Shown here piece by piece: positions 1-8,063 of a DNA stretch of 64,000 bases. Source of the stretch: Pseudomonas viridiflava (GTDB lineage Bacteria; Pseudomonadota; Gammaproteobacteria; Pseudomonadales; Pseudomonadaceae); contig NZ_UUOC01000023.1 in NCBI RefSeq assembly GCF_900590755.1, positions 186,001-250,000 of the forward strand, given 5' to 3'. The notes beneath the pieces were generated by a model, which worked only from the letters and a program-made list of their open reading frames with translations, ran no database searches and had not been told where the DNA came from. The position numbers were made by a program, and so were the translations under genes. Numbering within the stretch: position 1 is the stretch's first letter; every line of letters begins with the position of its first letter.

Positions 1-1333
1 CCAGTGCCAGGGTTGACGACATGCCCGAGAAGTTCATGACGAAGGCAAACGCCAGCACCATGCCGATGGACACAATCGCCCAGCGCAGCTCCTTGAGGGT
101 GTCTTTGAAGGTGGACAGGCCAGTCATCGGGCTGATCCTCAGCACGAACATCGCCAGGATGGCCGAAAACAGAATCGCGGTGCCCGATGCAGCAATCAGG
201 TCGAACTTGTACACCGCTGGCATCGCCGTGGCGTTGGCAACGATGGGCGCTGTTTTCATCACCAGTTGGTCGAGGTGCGGAATCGGGAAGTTGAACGTCC
301 AGGCCTGCATCGCGCCGCCGGGAGCGAACGCCGCCTTGAAAGGTTTGAGCGTCCAGATCGTGACCATCACGGTAAGAATCAGGAACGGCGACCAGGCCTT
401 GAAGATCTGCCCAAGGGTGTAGGGTGATTTGACCGAATTGCGTGGCTGACCGAAACCGCCCGGGCTGCCCATGATGGCTGCGCCGCCGGAGCCGATGACG
501 GCGCTTTCACTGGCGCGTTGCGGCTGCCAGACCTTGAGGAACAGCGTCAGGGAAACCATGCTCACCAGCGCCGAGGTGATGTCCGGCAGTTCAGGGCCGA
601 TGTAGTTCGAGGTGAAGTATTGCGTGATCCCGAAAGTCGCGCCCGCCACCAGTGCGGCAGGCCAGGTTTCTTTGACGCCTTTGAGGCCGTCCATCATGAA
701 CATCAACCAGAACGGCACGAACAGCGACAGGAACGGCAGTTGCCGTCCCGCCATGGCGCCGATCTTGAAGGCGTCGATACCGGACACCTGCCCGGCAACG
801 ATAACCGGAATCCCCAGCGCGCCAAAGGCGACCGGCGCCGTGTTGGCGATCAGGCATAAGCCTGCGGCGTATAGCGGATTGAGGCCCAGACCCACCAGCA
901 ATGCGGCTGTGATCGCTACCGGTGCGCCGAAACCTGCGGCACCTTCGAGGAACGCGCCAAAACAGAAGGCGATCAGCAGCACTTGCAGGCGTTCATCGTC
1001 GGTGATGGACATGACCGAGCTGCGGATGATCTCGAACTGCCCGCTCTTGACGGTCAATTTGTATAGAAAAACGGCGGCGACGATGATCCAGGCAATCGGC
1101 CACAAGCCGTATGCAAACCCATACCCGGCGGCAGCAAGTGCCATGTCGGCAGGCATCTGGAAGGCAAAGATCGCCACCAGCACAGACAGGACCAACGTAA
1201 TGCTGCCGGCGATGTGGCCCTTGAGCCTGAACACCGCCAATGCAAGAAAGAAGAACACGATGGGTATGAGTGCGGCGGCGGCCGAAAGGCCTAGACCGCC
1301 CAGCGGTGTGTAGAGCTGTTGCCAGGTTTGCAT
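1..1333 (-). CDS. lldP: L-lactate permease LldP (3' end outside window)
   Basis: Inner-membrane lactate permease of the LctP family, importing L-lactate (and related hydroxyacids) for oxidation by the lld dehydrogenases. The frame read on the minus strand is open from the ATG at 1333 to the window edge, giving 444 codons of a protein usually near 560 residues. It begins [20 protein letters not shown] and is built of successive hydrophobic helices, with the family-typical stretch [19 protein letters not shown] near residue 125. An AGGGG ribosome site lies about 9 bases before the ATG. It is divergent from lldR across a shared operator; in pseudomonads lldP is followed by lldD and dld, which would lie outside the window. 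The protein is truncated only by the window boundary. Confidence 0.93.
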   Translation of the reverse strand, partial: MQTWQQLYTPLGGLGLSAAAALIPIVFFFLALAVFRLKGHIAGSITLVLSVLVAIFAFQMPADMALAAAGYGFAYGLWPIAWIIVAAVFLYKLTVKSGQFEIIRSSVMSITDDERLQVLLIAFCFGAFLEGAAGFGAPVAITAALLVGLGLNPLYAAGLCLIANTAPVAFGALGIPVIVAGQVSGIDAFKIGAMAGRQLPFLSLFVPFWLMFMMDGLKGVKETWPAALVAGATFGITQYFTSNYIGPELPDITSALVSMVSLTLFLKVWQPQRASESAVIGSGGAAIMGSPGGFGQPRNSVKSPYTLGQIFKAWSPFLILTVMVTIWTLKPFKAAFAPGGAMQAWTFNFPIPHLDQLVMKTAPIVANATAMPAVYKFDLIAASGTAILFSAILAMFVLRISPMTGLSTFKDTLKELRWAIVSIGMVLAFAFVMNFSGMSSTLAL

Positions 1334-1409
1334 ATGGATGGCCCCTAATTGTTTTTGGATAGGCTCAAAACATCTTGCAGCGCAGTGAAGGTTAGTCATT
1401 GGTCGACAT

Positions 1410-1436
1410 TTGTAAATTGGTAATACCAATTTACAA
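1410..1436. promoter_or_regulatory. 27-bp palindromic LldR-type operator overlapping divergent promoters
   Basis: A perfect 27-bp inverted repeat with a central A; the core reads ATTGGTAATACCAAT. This matches the TGGT-N3-ACCA operator style of FadR/PdhR/LldR-type GntR regulators. On the plus strand it spans TTGTAA (1410-1415), 16 bases, then TACAAT (1432-1437). On the minus strand the same symmetry gives TTGTAA-16-TACAAA. The operator therefore fills the spacer of candidate promoters for both lldR and lldP, so a bound repressor would block both. Confidence 0.8.
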
Positions 1437-1624
1437 TATCTTGGAGGTAGCGTAGAAGCCTTGCTATTGGTGTGTCAATTTGAGGGTGTGCGACTTTCGT
1501 CGCAGATTTCGCTGAATGTGCAGCTGATACGGCATTCGAGGCTTCATCTGAGAGGTGCTGCAATAGCAGCAATCAGCCAGAATGTGCGGTCCCGGTAACT
1601 GATCGGGGAGTTGGAGTGAGGGTT

Positions 1625-2392
1625 ATGGGCTTTGATCAGGTGCGTCAGCGCCGTTTGTCTGACGATATTGTTGAGCAGCTGGAAAAGATGATTCTGGAAG
1701 GCACGCTCAAGTCGGGCGGGCGCTTGCCCGCCGAGCGTGCGCTGGCGGAACAGTTCGGCGTTTCCCGACCATCACTGCGCGAGGCCATTCAGAAGCTGAC
1801 CGCCAAAGGCTTGTTGGTGAGCCGTCAGGGTGGCGGCAACTATGTAGTAGAAAACATCGGCTCAACGTTCAGCGACCCGCTGCTGCACTTGCTTGAAAGC
1901 AGCCCCGAGGCGCAGCGGGATTTGCTTGAGTTCCGCCACACCCTGGAAGCGTCCTGCGCCTATTACGCGGCCATGCGCGCGACAGATATGGACCGCGAGC
2001 GGCTGCGTCAAGCGTTCGATACCTTGCAGGATTGCTACTCACGCGCCGACGAGGTCAGCCGGGCGGAGGAGGGCGCTGCTGATGCGAGCTTCCATCTTGC
2101 CATTGCCGAGGCCAGCCATAACGCGGTGCTGCTGCACACCATTCGTGGCCTGTTTGATCTGCTCAAGCGCAACGTGGTGATCAACATTGGCGGCATGTAC
2201 AAACAACGCAGCGAAACCCGCGACATGCTGATCAGCCAGCATCGGGATTTGTACACATCAATTATTGAAGGGCGTGCGGACGACGCGCGGGAGATTTCCA
2301 GTCGGCATCTGCTTTATGTTCAGGAGGTGCTGGAAGAAGTGCGACAGCAAGTGCAACGCACTGCTCGGGCTGAGCGGCGTAATGGGATGTGA
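1625..2392 (+). CDS. lldR: GntR/FadR-family lactate-responsive repressor LldR
   Basis: Transcriptional regulator expected to repress the divergent lactate utilisation genes and to be released by lactate. An N-terminal winged helix-turn-helix (about residues 5-75; GGRLPAERALAEQFGVSRPS, then LREAIQKL) is followed by an all-helical FCD ligand domain (about 95-235) with the metal/ligand-type pattern of FadR C-terminal domains. I chose the ATG at 1625 because GGAG (1613-1616) lies 8 bases upstream; an in-frame GTG at 1616 would add three residues. The product is 255 residues, normal for the family. The palindrome at 1410-1436 probably gives autoregulation. The lactate-specific name rests on the divergent lldP gene. 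Confidence 0.88.
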   Translation: MGFDQVRQRRLSDDIVEQLEKMILEGTLKSGGRLPAERALAEQFGVSRPSLREAIQKLTAKGLLVSRQGGGNYVVENIGSTFSDPLLHLLESSPEAQRDLLEFRHTLEASCAYYAAMRATDMDRERLRQAFDTLQDCYSRADEVSRAEEGAADASFHLAIAEASHNAVLLHTIRGLFDLLKRNVVINIGGMYKQRSETRDMLISQHRDLYTSIIEGRADDAREISSRHLLYVQEVLEEVRQQVQRTARAERRNGM

Positions 2393-2415
2393 AATCGGGG
2401 CGCGCGGTGTGACCA

Positions 2416-2505
2416 GTGGGACCGGCTTTAGCCGGGAAGGCTGCGTTCCTGCCGATACAGACTCTGCGACAGTATCGGCCCCTTCCCGGCTGAAGCCGGT
2501 CCCAC
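2416..2505. repeat. Paired REP element, GGGACCGGCTT family
   Basis: Two inverted copies of a REP-like unit (GTGGGACCGGCTTTAGCC ... and its reverse complement ending GGTCCCAC) face each other about 90 bp apart between the 3' ends of lldR and smpB. The same family recurs at 34589-34680 and 45810-45903. No transposase is adjacent. Confidence 0.85.
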
Positions 2506-2527
2506 CTGGATTGATCAGTCTGGACGA

Positions 2528-3010
2528 CTAATCATCCTTGCCCTTGGTGCGCACGGCCCGTTGCAGCTCGCGATCGGAATCGCGTTCACGCTCGGTGTGG
2601 CGCTTGTCGTATTCCTTCTTGCCTTTACCCAGAGCAATTTCACACTTGATCAAGTGCTGCTTCCAGTAAAGGGAAAGGGCCACGCAGGCATAGCCTTTCT
2701 GCTGGACCGACGTCGTCAGCTTTTCAAGCTCGCGCTGGTTCAGCAAAAGTTTACGGGTGCGTGTCGGGTCAGCGATGACGTGCGTGCTGGCGGTCGTCAG
2801 CGGCGAGATATGGCTACCCATCAGCCAGGCCTCACCGTCTTTGAGCAGCACGTAACTGTCTACCAGCTGTACCTTGTTGGCACGCAGACTTTTTACTTCC
2901 CAGCCAGCCAGGACCAGACCGGCCTCGAACTTGTGTTCGATGAAGTAATCGTGACGCGCCTTTTTATTTTGCGCGATGGTCCCTGTAGGGTGTTTCTTGA
3001 GCTTAGCCAT
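2528..3010 (-). CDS. smpB: SsrA-binding protein SmpB
   Basis: Small RNA-binding protein that brings tmRNA to stalled ribosomes for trans-translation. The 160-residue product starts [20 protein letters not shown] and contains the OB-fold signature [20 protein letters not shown] near residues 30-50, with the basic C-terminal tail ([16 protein letters not shown]) that mimics mRNA in the decoding centre. The ATG at 3010 fits the family start; a longer frame upstream is not conserved in type. It is divergent from ratA, and the tmRNA gene itself is not in this window. Length and motifs are normal. Confidence 0.97.
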   Translation of the reverse strand: MAKLKKHPTGTIAQNKKARHDYFIEHKFEAGLVLAGWEVKSLRANKVQLVDSYVLLKDGEAWLMGSHISPLTTASTHVIADPTRTRKLLLNQRELEKLTTSVQQKGYACVALSLYWKQHLIKCEIALGKGKKEYDKRHTERERDSDRELQRAVRTKGKDD

Positions 3011-3338
3011 AGGCGACGCATTATAGGGACTCGCTTCGATGTCGGCTATGGGCAACCGCGTGCTTGAGCACACTGGTTGAATCCCGGACAATGCGCCTGC
3101 TTAAACGGGCTGTGTACATCGCCCTGGAATGAACCCGGTAACATTTAATGCGAACCGATGCGGGCTTGTCGGGTCGACTGATCACCCTGCGACTTTTCGC
3201 CGATGAGTGATAACTACCGATTGCAGGTTTGGGTGACGGGCCTTGGCGCTCTTTGCTTTGACGTTTTTTTGATGCGCTATGTGGCGCCGTTCGGCAGGCC
3301 TGTCGGGTCTGCCGCTCAGCTTTGGAAGTGACGCTGAC
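3011..3338. other. Intergenic region between smpB and ratA
   Basis: This 328-base divergent spacer should hold the promoters of smpB and ratA. I see no convincing RNA gene or coding frame. A short inverted repeat (GGCAG ... CTGCC) near 3291-3317 lies just before ratA; its meaning is unclear. Confidence 0.5.
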
Positions 3339-3773
3339 ATGACTACGCATATTCAACGTTCTGCCCTTTTACCTTACCCGGCTCAGGCGCTTTATGACCT
3401 GGTCAATGACGTTGCGCGCTATTCGGAATTTCTGCCGTGGTGTTCTGCTGCCAAGATTCTGAGCGCTGACGAAGGGCATATGCGCGCCAGCCTGGAAATC
3501 GCCAAGGGAGGGTTGAGCCAGCATTTCGTTACACAAAACACCCTGGTGCCAGGGCAGTCCATCGTGATGGATCTGGTCGAAGGGCCGTTCAATCAGTTGC
3601 ACGGTGTCTGGACATTCAAAGCGCTTGGCGAAAAGGCCTGCAAGATCAGCCTTGATCTGTCTTTCGATTATGCCGGGCCTATCGTGCGCGCGACGTTGGG
3701 GCCGCTGTTCAATCAGGCCGCCAATACTCTGGTTGATGCTTTCTGCCAGCGAGCGAAAGAGCTGCATGGCTGA
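3339..3773 (+). CDS. ratA: RatA/Coq10-like START-domain protein
   Basis: A 144-residue SRPBCC (polyketide cyclase/START-like) protein of the RatA/YfjG/Coq10 family. It starts MTTHIQRSALLPYPAQALYD; the motif VNDVARYSEFLPWC near residues 22-36 is diagnostic. E. coli RatA was reported to bind 50S subunits and block subunit association, whereas Coq10 relatives bind ubiquinone; which applies here cannot be read from sequence. It overlaps the next gene (rnfH/ratB) by 8 bases, as in other gammaproteobacteria, implying translational coupling. The toxin name should be treated cautiously. Confidence 0.9.
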   Translation: MTTHIQRSALLPYPAQALYDLVNDVARYSEFLPWCSAAKILSADEGHMRASLEIAKGGLSQHFVTQNTLVPGQSIVMDLVEGPFNQLHGVWTFKALGEKACKISLDLSFDYAGPIVRATLGPLFNQAANTLVDAFCQRAKELHG

Positions 3774-4074
3774 CGTGATCTCGATCGAGGTGGTTTATGC
3801 CGCTGTTGATCGTCAAGCGCTGCTCAGTATCAGCGTGCCGCTCGGGACTACGGTCAGGCAGGCCTTGTTGGTTTCTGAAGTGGGGAGCAGGTTTCCCGAG
3901 CTGGATATCGAACATTGCCCTGTCGGTATTTTCGGCAAGGCAGTGGACGGGGCGAGGGTGCTGGAAGAGGGGGATCGCATCGAGATCTACCGACCTTTGT
4001 TGGCTGACCCCATGGAAATTCGTCGTCTGCGCGCAGCCAAGGCGGCCAAGGCGCGCAAGGATCTAAATAAATAA
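3766..4074 (+). CDS. rnfH: RnfH/RatB family ubiquitin-like protein
   Basis: A 102-residue member of the UPF0125/RnfH family (beta-grasp, ubiquitin-like fold). It begins MADVISIEVVYAAVDRQALL and contains the conserved GDRIEIYRPLLADPMEIRRL stretch near residues 73-92, then a basic tail (AAKAAKARKD). The start overlaps the ratA stop, and the pair ends at a strong terminator (4094-4120). Biochemical role is unsettled; it has been linked both to Rnf electron transport and, with RatA, to a toxin-antitoxin pair. Confidence 0.9.
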   Translation: MADVISIEVVYAAVDRQALLSISVPLGTTVRQALLVSEVGSRFPELDIEHCPVGIFGKAVDGARVLEEGDRIEIYRPLLADPMEIRRLRAAKAAKARKDLNK

Positions 4075-4093
4075 TAGATTTCCTTCAGGCAAC

Positions 4094-4120
4094 AAAAAGC
4101 CCGGCATGCCGGGCTTTTTT
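4094..4120 (+). terminator. Rho-independent terminator after rnfH
   Basis: A perfect GC-rich stem (AGCCCGGCATGCCGGGCT) flanked by an A-run and a T-run, lying between the convergent rnfH and bamE genes; the symmetry suits termination from both sides. Confidence 0.9.
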
Positions 4121-4134
4121 ATTCGCTGCTGTTA

Positions 4135-4656
4135 TTACTGCGGCGATGTTTCCAGCGGTTCCTGGCTCGGCACCGGAACGGTCTCGACTTTGTCTACGTC
4201 GTTCTGGATTTGCTCAAGCATCGAGCCTGGTTTGGCTGGCTCTTCTGCTTTTGGCTGCTGGCCATTGCTCGGCGTGACATTGGTGTCAGTGCCGCGGCCC
4301 AGAATGGCGTCATCACGGCTTACGCCTGGCATGAAGTCGCCATTGAGGCTGACCAGCTGATCGTTGCTATTGAAGATCAGCGTCATGCGTTCTTGCTGAC
4401 GCTCACCGCCGCCTGGCTGCAGGCTGTACAGGTAATCCCAGCGATCAGCGTGGAAAGTGTCGGTCAGCAGAGGGTTGCCCATGATAAACCGTACTTGCCG
4501 TCGGGTCATTCCCGGCCTTAACTGGTCTATCATGTCCTGCGTGACGACATTGCCTTGCTGGATGTCGATTTTGTAAACCCCGGGGAATGAACAACCGGCG
4601 AGTGCGAGCAGTCCCACAAGGGTGAAACTGGTTAGCAGGAGCTTGGTGTTTTGCAT
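4135..4656 (-). CDS. bamE: Outer-membrane assembly lipoprotein BamE (OmlA/SmpA)
   Basis: Lipoprotein subunit of the BAM complex that inserts beta-barrel proteins in the outer membrane. The 173-residue precursor has a type II signal peptide with lipobox LALAGC (mature Cys near residue 22). The SmpA/OmlA fold follows, with [16 protein letters not shown] (about residues 49-64) and [13 protein letters not shown]. The C-terminal 50 residues are a low-complexity Gln/Pro/Glu tail, typical of Pseudomonas OmlA. It is divergent from fur, the arrangement described for pseudomonads. Confidence 0.95.
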   Translation of the reverse strand: MQNTKLLLTSFTLVGLLALAGCSFPGVYKIDIQQGNVVTQDMIDQLRPGMTRRQVRFIMGNPLLTDTFHADRWDYLYSLQPGGGERQQERMTLIFNSNDQLVSLNGDFMPGVSRDDAILGRGTDTNVTPSNGQQPKAEEPAKPGSMLEQIQNDVDKVETVPVPSQEPLETSPQ

Positions 4657-4754
4657 CGGTGGGCGACTTCCACTATCTTGGCTGGGACAACGTAAACCCC
4701 GATCATACCTGCATTAAGAGAAGCTGCGAAGCAGCGTCTGCGAGAAAGCTGACC

Positions 4755-5162
4755 ATGGTTGAAAATAGCGAACTACGAAAAGCCGGACTTAAAGTGACCC
4801 TGCCACGGGTCAAAATACTACAAATGCTCGATTCTGCCGAGCAGCGACACATGAGTGCCGAGGATGTCTACAAGGCACTTATGGAAGCTAGCGAGGACGT
4901 CGGACTGGCCACGGTTTACCGTGTCCTGACTCAGTTCGAAGCTGCCGGATTGGTGGTTCGCCACAATTTCGACGGTGGACATGCGGTATTCGAACTGGCC
5001 GACGGCGGCCACCACGACCATATGGTCAACGTGGAGTCTGGTGAAGTAATCGAATTCTTCGACGAAGGAATCGAGAAGCTTCAGAAGGCAATCGTCGAGA
5101 AGCACGGGTACGAGTTGGTGGATCACAACCTGGTACTTTATGTGCGCCATAAAAAGGCTTAA
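4755..5162 (+). CDS. fur: Ferric uptake regulator Fur
   Basis: Iron-sensing global repressor, 135 residues. The N-terminal winged helix (KAGLKVTLPRVKILQML, about residues 8-24) binds Fur boxes. The metal and dimer part carries GGHAVFELADGGHHDHMVN (about 78-96) with the clustered histidines of the regulatory site. The usual CxxC pairs of E. coli Fur are absent, as in Pseudomonas Fur. The ATG at 4755 gives the standard start MVENSELRKAG. Two hairpins follow the gene. A probable target, the small RNA prrF, lies at 61716-61827. Confidence 0.97.
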   Translation: MVENSELRKAGLKVTLPRVKILQMLDSAEQRHMSAEDVYKALMEASEDVGLATVYRVLTQFEAAGLVVRHNFDGGHAVFELADGGHHDHMVNVESGEVIEFFDEGIEKLQKAIVEKHGYELVDHNLVLYVRHKKA

Positions 5163-5171
5163 GCCTTTTTT
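5150..5171 (+). terminator. Terminator at the fur stop codon
   Basis: The self-complementary AAAAAGGCTTAAGCCTTTTT includes the fur stop codon and runs into a T-run. A second hairpin (AGGCGACC ... GGTCGCCT, about 5186-5209) follows, giving tandem terminators. Confidence 0.75.
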
Positions 5172-5255
5172 TGCGGCAAATAGCGAAGGCGACCTCAGGG
5201 TCGCCTTTGTGCGTTTTGGGGGGATGAAAAGGTGTGAAGTTCCCGCGTCGCAAAC

Positions 5256-5347
5256 CTGTAGGAGCGGAGCTTGCCCGCGATTCAGGCGCTGCGGTCTGTC
5301 AGGCACAACGCATTAACGTTCTTCGCGGGCAAGCCCGGCTCCAACAG
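5256..5347. repeat. Paired REP element, GAGCTTGCCCGCGA family
   Basis: Inverted units TGTAGGAGCGGAGCTTGCCC and GGGCAAGCCCGGCTCCAACA about 90 bp apart, between convergent fur and recN. Related pairs occur at 39196-39289 and 56303-56394. Confidence 0.85.
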
Positions 5348-5360
5348 AAGATCATCGTTC

Positions 5361-5437
5361 CTGTAGGAGCTGCCGAAGGCTGCGAAGGCGATTTGTCTGG
5401 CGAAACTGTCATTCGCAGCCTTCGGCAGCTCCTACAG
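5361..5437. repeat. Paired REP element, GGAGCTGCCGAAGGCTGCGA family
   Basis: Near-perfect inverted units CTGTAGGAGCTGCCGAAGGC and its complement enclosing about 30 bp. It abuts the recN stop and directly follows a REP pair of a different family. Copies occur at 41521-41597, 43658-43733, 45697-45771 and 49870-49943. Confidence 0.88.
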
Positions 5438-5448
5438 AACCGCACGCA

Positions 5449-7122
5449 TCAGCCTTTAGCTGTCACCACCATCTTCTTGGCATGGGCCAACGACTCTTTG
5501 GTCAGGTCGATACCGCCCAGCATCCGGGCGACTTCTTCTATGCGTTCATTTTTGCTCAGTTTCGAGACGGCAGTTCGTGTCGCTTCGCTGTCTCGTACCT
5601 TGTGCACAAATAAATGCTGATGGCCCTGAGCCGCTACCTGAGGCAAGTGCGTCACGGTCATCACCTGGCCGCGATCACCCAGTCGGCGCAGCAACTGGCC
5701 GACAATCTCGGCCGTCGGTCCGCCGATGCCGACGTCCACTTCATCGAATACCAACGTCGGTACCCGTGACGTTTGCGCGGTGATCACCTGAATTGCCAGG
5801 CTGATCCGGGACAACTCGCCACCGGATGCAACCTTGGCCAGTGCTTTCAAAGGCTGGCCAGGGTTGGCGCTGACCAGCAGTTCGACCTGTTCCAGCCCGT
5901 TGGGCAGCAGTTCTTTTTCCGGGTTGGCCTTGAGTTCGATGCTGAAGCGTCCGCCCGGCATGCCCAGGCGTTGGATTTCATGCTCCACAGCCGTTGCCAG
6001 TTCCGGCGCCGCGCGATGCCTCAGATCGCTCAGCTCCCGCGCTTTCTCTTTATAGTGGCGGGCGAAGGATGACAGCTCGTTTTCCAGGCGTTCGATGGCT
6101 TCGTCATTGGCATTCAGCGTTTCGATTTCATCCAGCAGTTTTTGCTGAAGCGTCGCTACTTCGGTGGGCTGGATACGGTGCTTGCGGGCCAGCGTATAGA
6201 TAGCGTCGAGGCGCTCTTCCAGTTGCTGCAGGCGAGCGGGGTCGGCGTCGAAGTGATCGAGGAAGCGGTTAAGCTCGCCCATGGCTTCTTCCACTTGAAT
6301 CTGCGCGCTGGACAGCAGGTTGGTAGCTTCACTCAGGGCCATCGGTGAATCGTTGACGCTGCCCAATCGATGCAGGCTGGCGGTCAGTGCATTGAGCACG
6401 TTGCCGGAGTCGTTTTCGCTGCATTGCTCAACCACTTGGCGGCAGATGCTCAGCAGGCTTTCGGCGTTGGTCAGGTTCTTGTGTTCCTGCTCCAGCTGTT
6501 CAAGCTCGTCTTCGCCCAGACTCAGGCTTTCCAGCTCTTCAAGCTGATAGCTCAACAACTGATGCCTTGAACGCTGCTCATCGCCGGAATTGGACAGCCG
6601 GTCCAGCTCCTGGCGAGTCTGACGCCAGCGCTGAGCGGCGAGCTGCACCTGGCGGGCAAGGTCCGTGGCGCCGGCGTACTCGTCGAGCAGGCGGCGATGG
6701 GTGTCGGGCTTGAGTAGAGATTGGTGCTCGTGCTGGCTGTGAATATCGATCAGCAGTTCACCCAGTGCTTTCAAATCGCCCTGGGGGCAAGGGGTGCCGT
6801 TGATGTACGAGCGCGAGCGACCTTCAGCGGTGATGACCCGGCGCAGAATGCACGGGCCGTCGTTATCCAGATCGCGCTCCTGCAACCAGGCCTGGGCTTC
6901 GGGAATATCCACCAGATCAAAGGTTGCCAGGATGTCGGCTTTATCCGCGCCGGGGCGAACGACGCCGCTGTCAGCGCGATCACCGAGGGTCAGACCCAGT
7001 GCATCGAGCATGATCGATTTGCCAGCACCGGTTTCGCCAGTGATGACGCTCATGCCTCGGTCCAGCTCGAGATCGAGATGTTCGACGATGGCGTAGTTAT
7101 GTACGGAAAGGTGCACCAGCAT
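5449..7122 (-). CDS. recN: DNA repair ATPase RecN
   Basis: SMC-like ATPase that acts in double-strand break repair, 557 residues. It has Walker A GETGAGKS (about residues 28-35), a long central coiled coil (about 150-370), the ABC signature SGGELSR and Walker B DEVDVGIGG (about 430-470). The ATG at 7122 has GGGAG 8 bases upstream. A LexA-type box (7146-7161) lies 24 bases before the start, so SOS induction is expected. Transcribed alone, divergent from grpE. Confidence 0.97.
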   Translation of the reverse strand: MLVHLSVHNYAIVEHLDLELDRGMSVITGETGAGKSIMLDALGLTLGDRADSGVVRPGADKADILATFDLVDIPEAQAWLQERDLDNDGPCILRRVITAEGRSRSYINGTPCPQGDLKALGELLIDIHSQHEHQSLLKPDTHRRLLDEYAGATDLARQVQLAAQRWRQTRQELDRLSNSGDEQRSRHQLLSYQLEELESLSLGEDELEQLEQEHKNLTNAESLLSICRQVVEQCSENDSGNVLNALTASLHRLGSVNDSPMALSEATNLLSSAQIQVEEAMGELNRFLDHFDADPARLQQLEERLDAIYTLARKHRIQPTEVATLQQKLLDEIETLNANDEAIERLENELSSFARHYKEKARELSDLRHRAAPELATAVEHEIQRLGMPGGRFSIELKANPEKELLPNGLEQVELLVSANPGQPLKALAKVASGGELSRISLAIQVITAQTSRVPTLVFDEVDVGIGGPTAEIVGQLLRRLGDRGQVMTVTHLPQVAAQGHQHLFVHKVRDSEATRTAVSKLSKNERIEEVARMLGGIDLTKESLAHAKKMVVTAKG

Positions 7123-7145
7123 GGAGTGGCTCCCAGGCGATTTGT

Positions 7146-7161
7146 CTGGTTATTTATACAG
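7146..7161 (-). promoter_or_regulatory. LexA (SOS) box upstream of recN
   Basis: Read on the minus strand: CTGTATAAATAACCAG, matching the CTGT-N8-ACAG LexA operator at all but one position. Its place just upstream of recN, a classical SOS gene, supports the call. Confidence 0.75.
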
Positions 7162-7314
7162 TGTTTTATTTGCTGCTGACAATGCCCGGATTTGGCCTTG
7201 TTCGATGCTGCCCATCCTTTTTGTAGTCCATCCAGGAAATTGTTCAAGCGGGATAAGGGCTTGGCGGTGACCGGAAAATTTGTGCGGGCTTTGATCGATC
7301 TCGGCAAATTTGCT

Positions 7315-7342
7315 CTTGAAGCCGAGAATTCCGCTCCCATAT
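7315..7342 (+). promoter_or_regulatory. RpoH (sigma-32) promoter of grpE
   Basis: CTTGAAG (7315-7321), 13 bases, then TCCCATAT (7335-7342), compared with the heat-shock consensus CTTGAAA-N13/15-CCCCATNT. It lies about 54 bases upstream of the grpE ATG. Confidence 0.8.
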
Positions 7343-7395
7343 AGGGGGACAGAAGCGCGAGTTGAGCTCGCGGACGTATTTGAAAGGAGAAATCT

Positions 7396-7959
7396 ATGGC
7401 TGACGAACAGAATCTGGATGCGCAGACCCAGGGCCAGGCTGCCGATGCAGCTTCCGGTGAAGAATTGGTAACCCGTGTGCAAGTGCTCGAAGAGCAACTG
7501 GCTGCGGCGCAGGACCAGTCCCTGCGAGTGGCTGCGGATTTGCAGAACGTCCGCCGCCGTGCAGAACAAGATGTAGAAAAGGCTCACAAATTCGCTCTGG
7601 AGAAGTTCGCCGGCGATTTGCTGCCGATTGTCGACAGCCTGGAGCGCGGTCTGGACCTGTCCAACCCCGACGACGAAAGCATTCGTCCAATGCGTGAAGG
7701 TATCGAGCTGACCCTGAAAATGTTCAACGACACCCTCAAGCGCTATCAGCTTGAAGCCATTGACCCGCATGGCCAGCCATTCAACGCCGAGCACCATCAG
7801 GCGATGGCGATGCAGGAAAGCGTGGATGTTGAGCCGAACAGCGTATTGAAAGTGTTCCAGAAGGGTTACCAGCTCAATGGTCGCCTGCTACGCCCGGCAA
7901 TGGTCGTGGTCAGCAAGGCGCCGTCGCCTGTTCAGCCATCAATTGATGAGCAGGCTTGA
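7396..7959 (+). CDS. grpE: Nucleotide exchange factor GrpE
   Basis: Cytoplasmic co-chaperone that releases ADP from DnaK; 187 residues. An acidic N-terminal segment and a long coiled coil (about 25-85; [20 protein letters not shown]) precede the beta-domain with HHQAMAMQ (about 134-141) and the end [13 protein letters not shown] strong AAAGGAG site lies 6 bases before the ATG. It is first of grpE-dnaK-dnaJ, served by an RpoH promoter at 7315-7342, and its stop codon overlaps the -35 of the dnaK heat-shock promoter. Confidence 0.98.
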   Translation: MADEQNLDAQTQGQAADAASGEELVTRVQVLEEQLAAAQDQSLRVAADLQNVRRRAEQDVEKAHKFALEKFAGDLLPIVDSLERGLDLSNPDDESIRPMREGIELTLKMFNDTLKRYQLEAIDPHGQPFNAEHHQAMAMQESVDVEPNSVLKVFQKGYQLNGRLLRPAMVVVSKAPSPVQPSIDEQA

Positions 7960-7982
7960 AATCAGCTGTCTGGCCCCCATTT
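7955..7982 (+). promoter_or_regulatory. Consensus RpoH promoter of dnaK
   Basis: CTTGAAA (7955-7961), 13 bases, CCCCATTT (7975-7982): an exact match to the sigma-32 consensus. The -35 element contains the TGA stop of grpE (7957-7959). The dnaK ATG is about 81 bases downstream. Confidence 0.9.
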
Positions 7983-8063
7983 ATAGGCCAAGCGTTTAAG
8001 AGCTACCGCAATTTGTAAACGCAGTTGCGGCAACCAAATTCAAAATTTTCGGGAGAGTCAAAG

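Noticed and set aside
3339..4074. A toxin-antitoxin system (RatA-RatB)
   Set aside because: The pair is a conserved core gene set; the START-like protein is more safely described as Coq10/RatA-like, and no addiction behaviour can be inferred.
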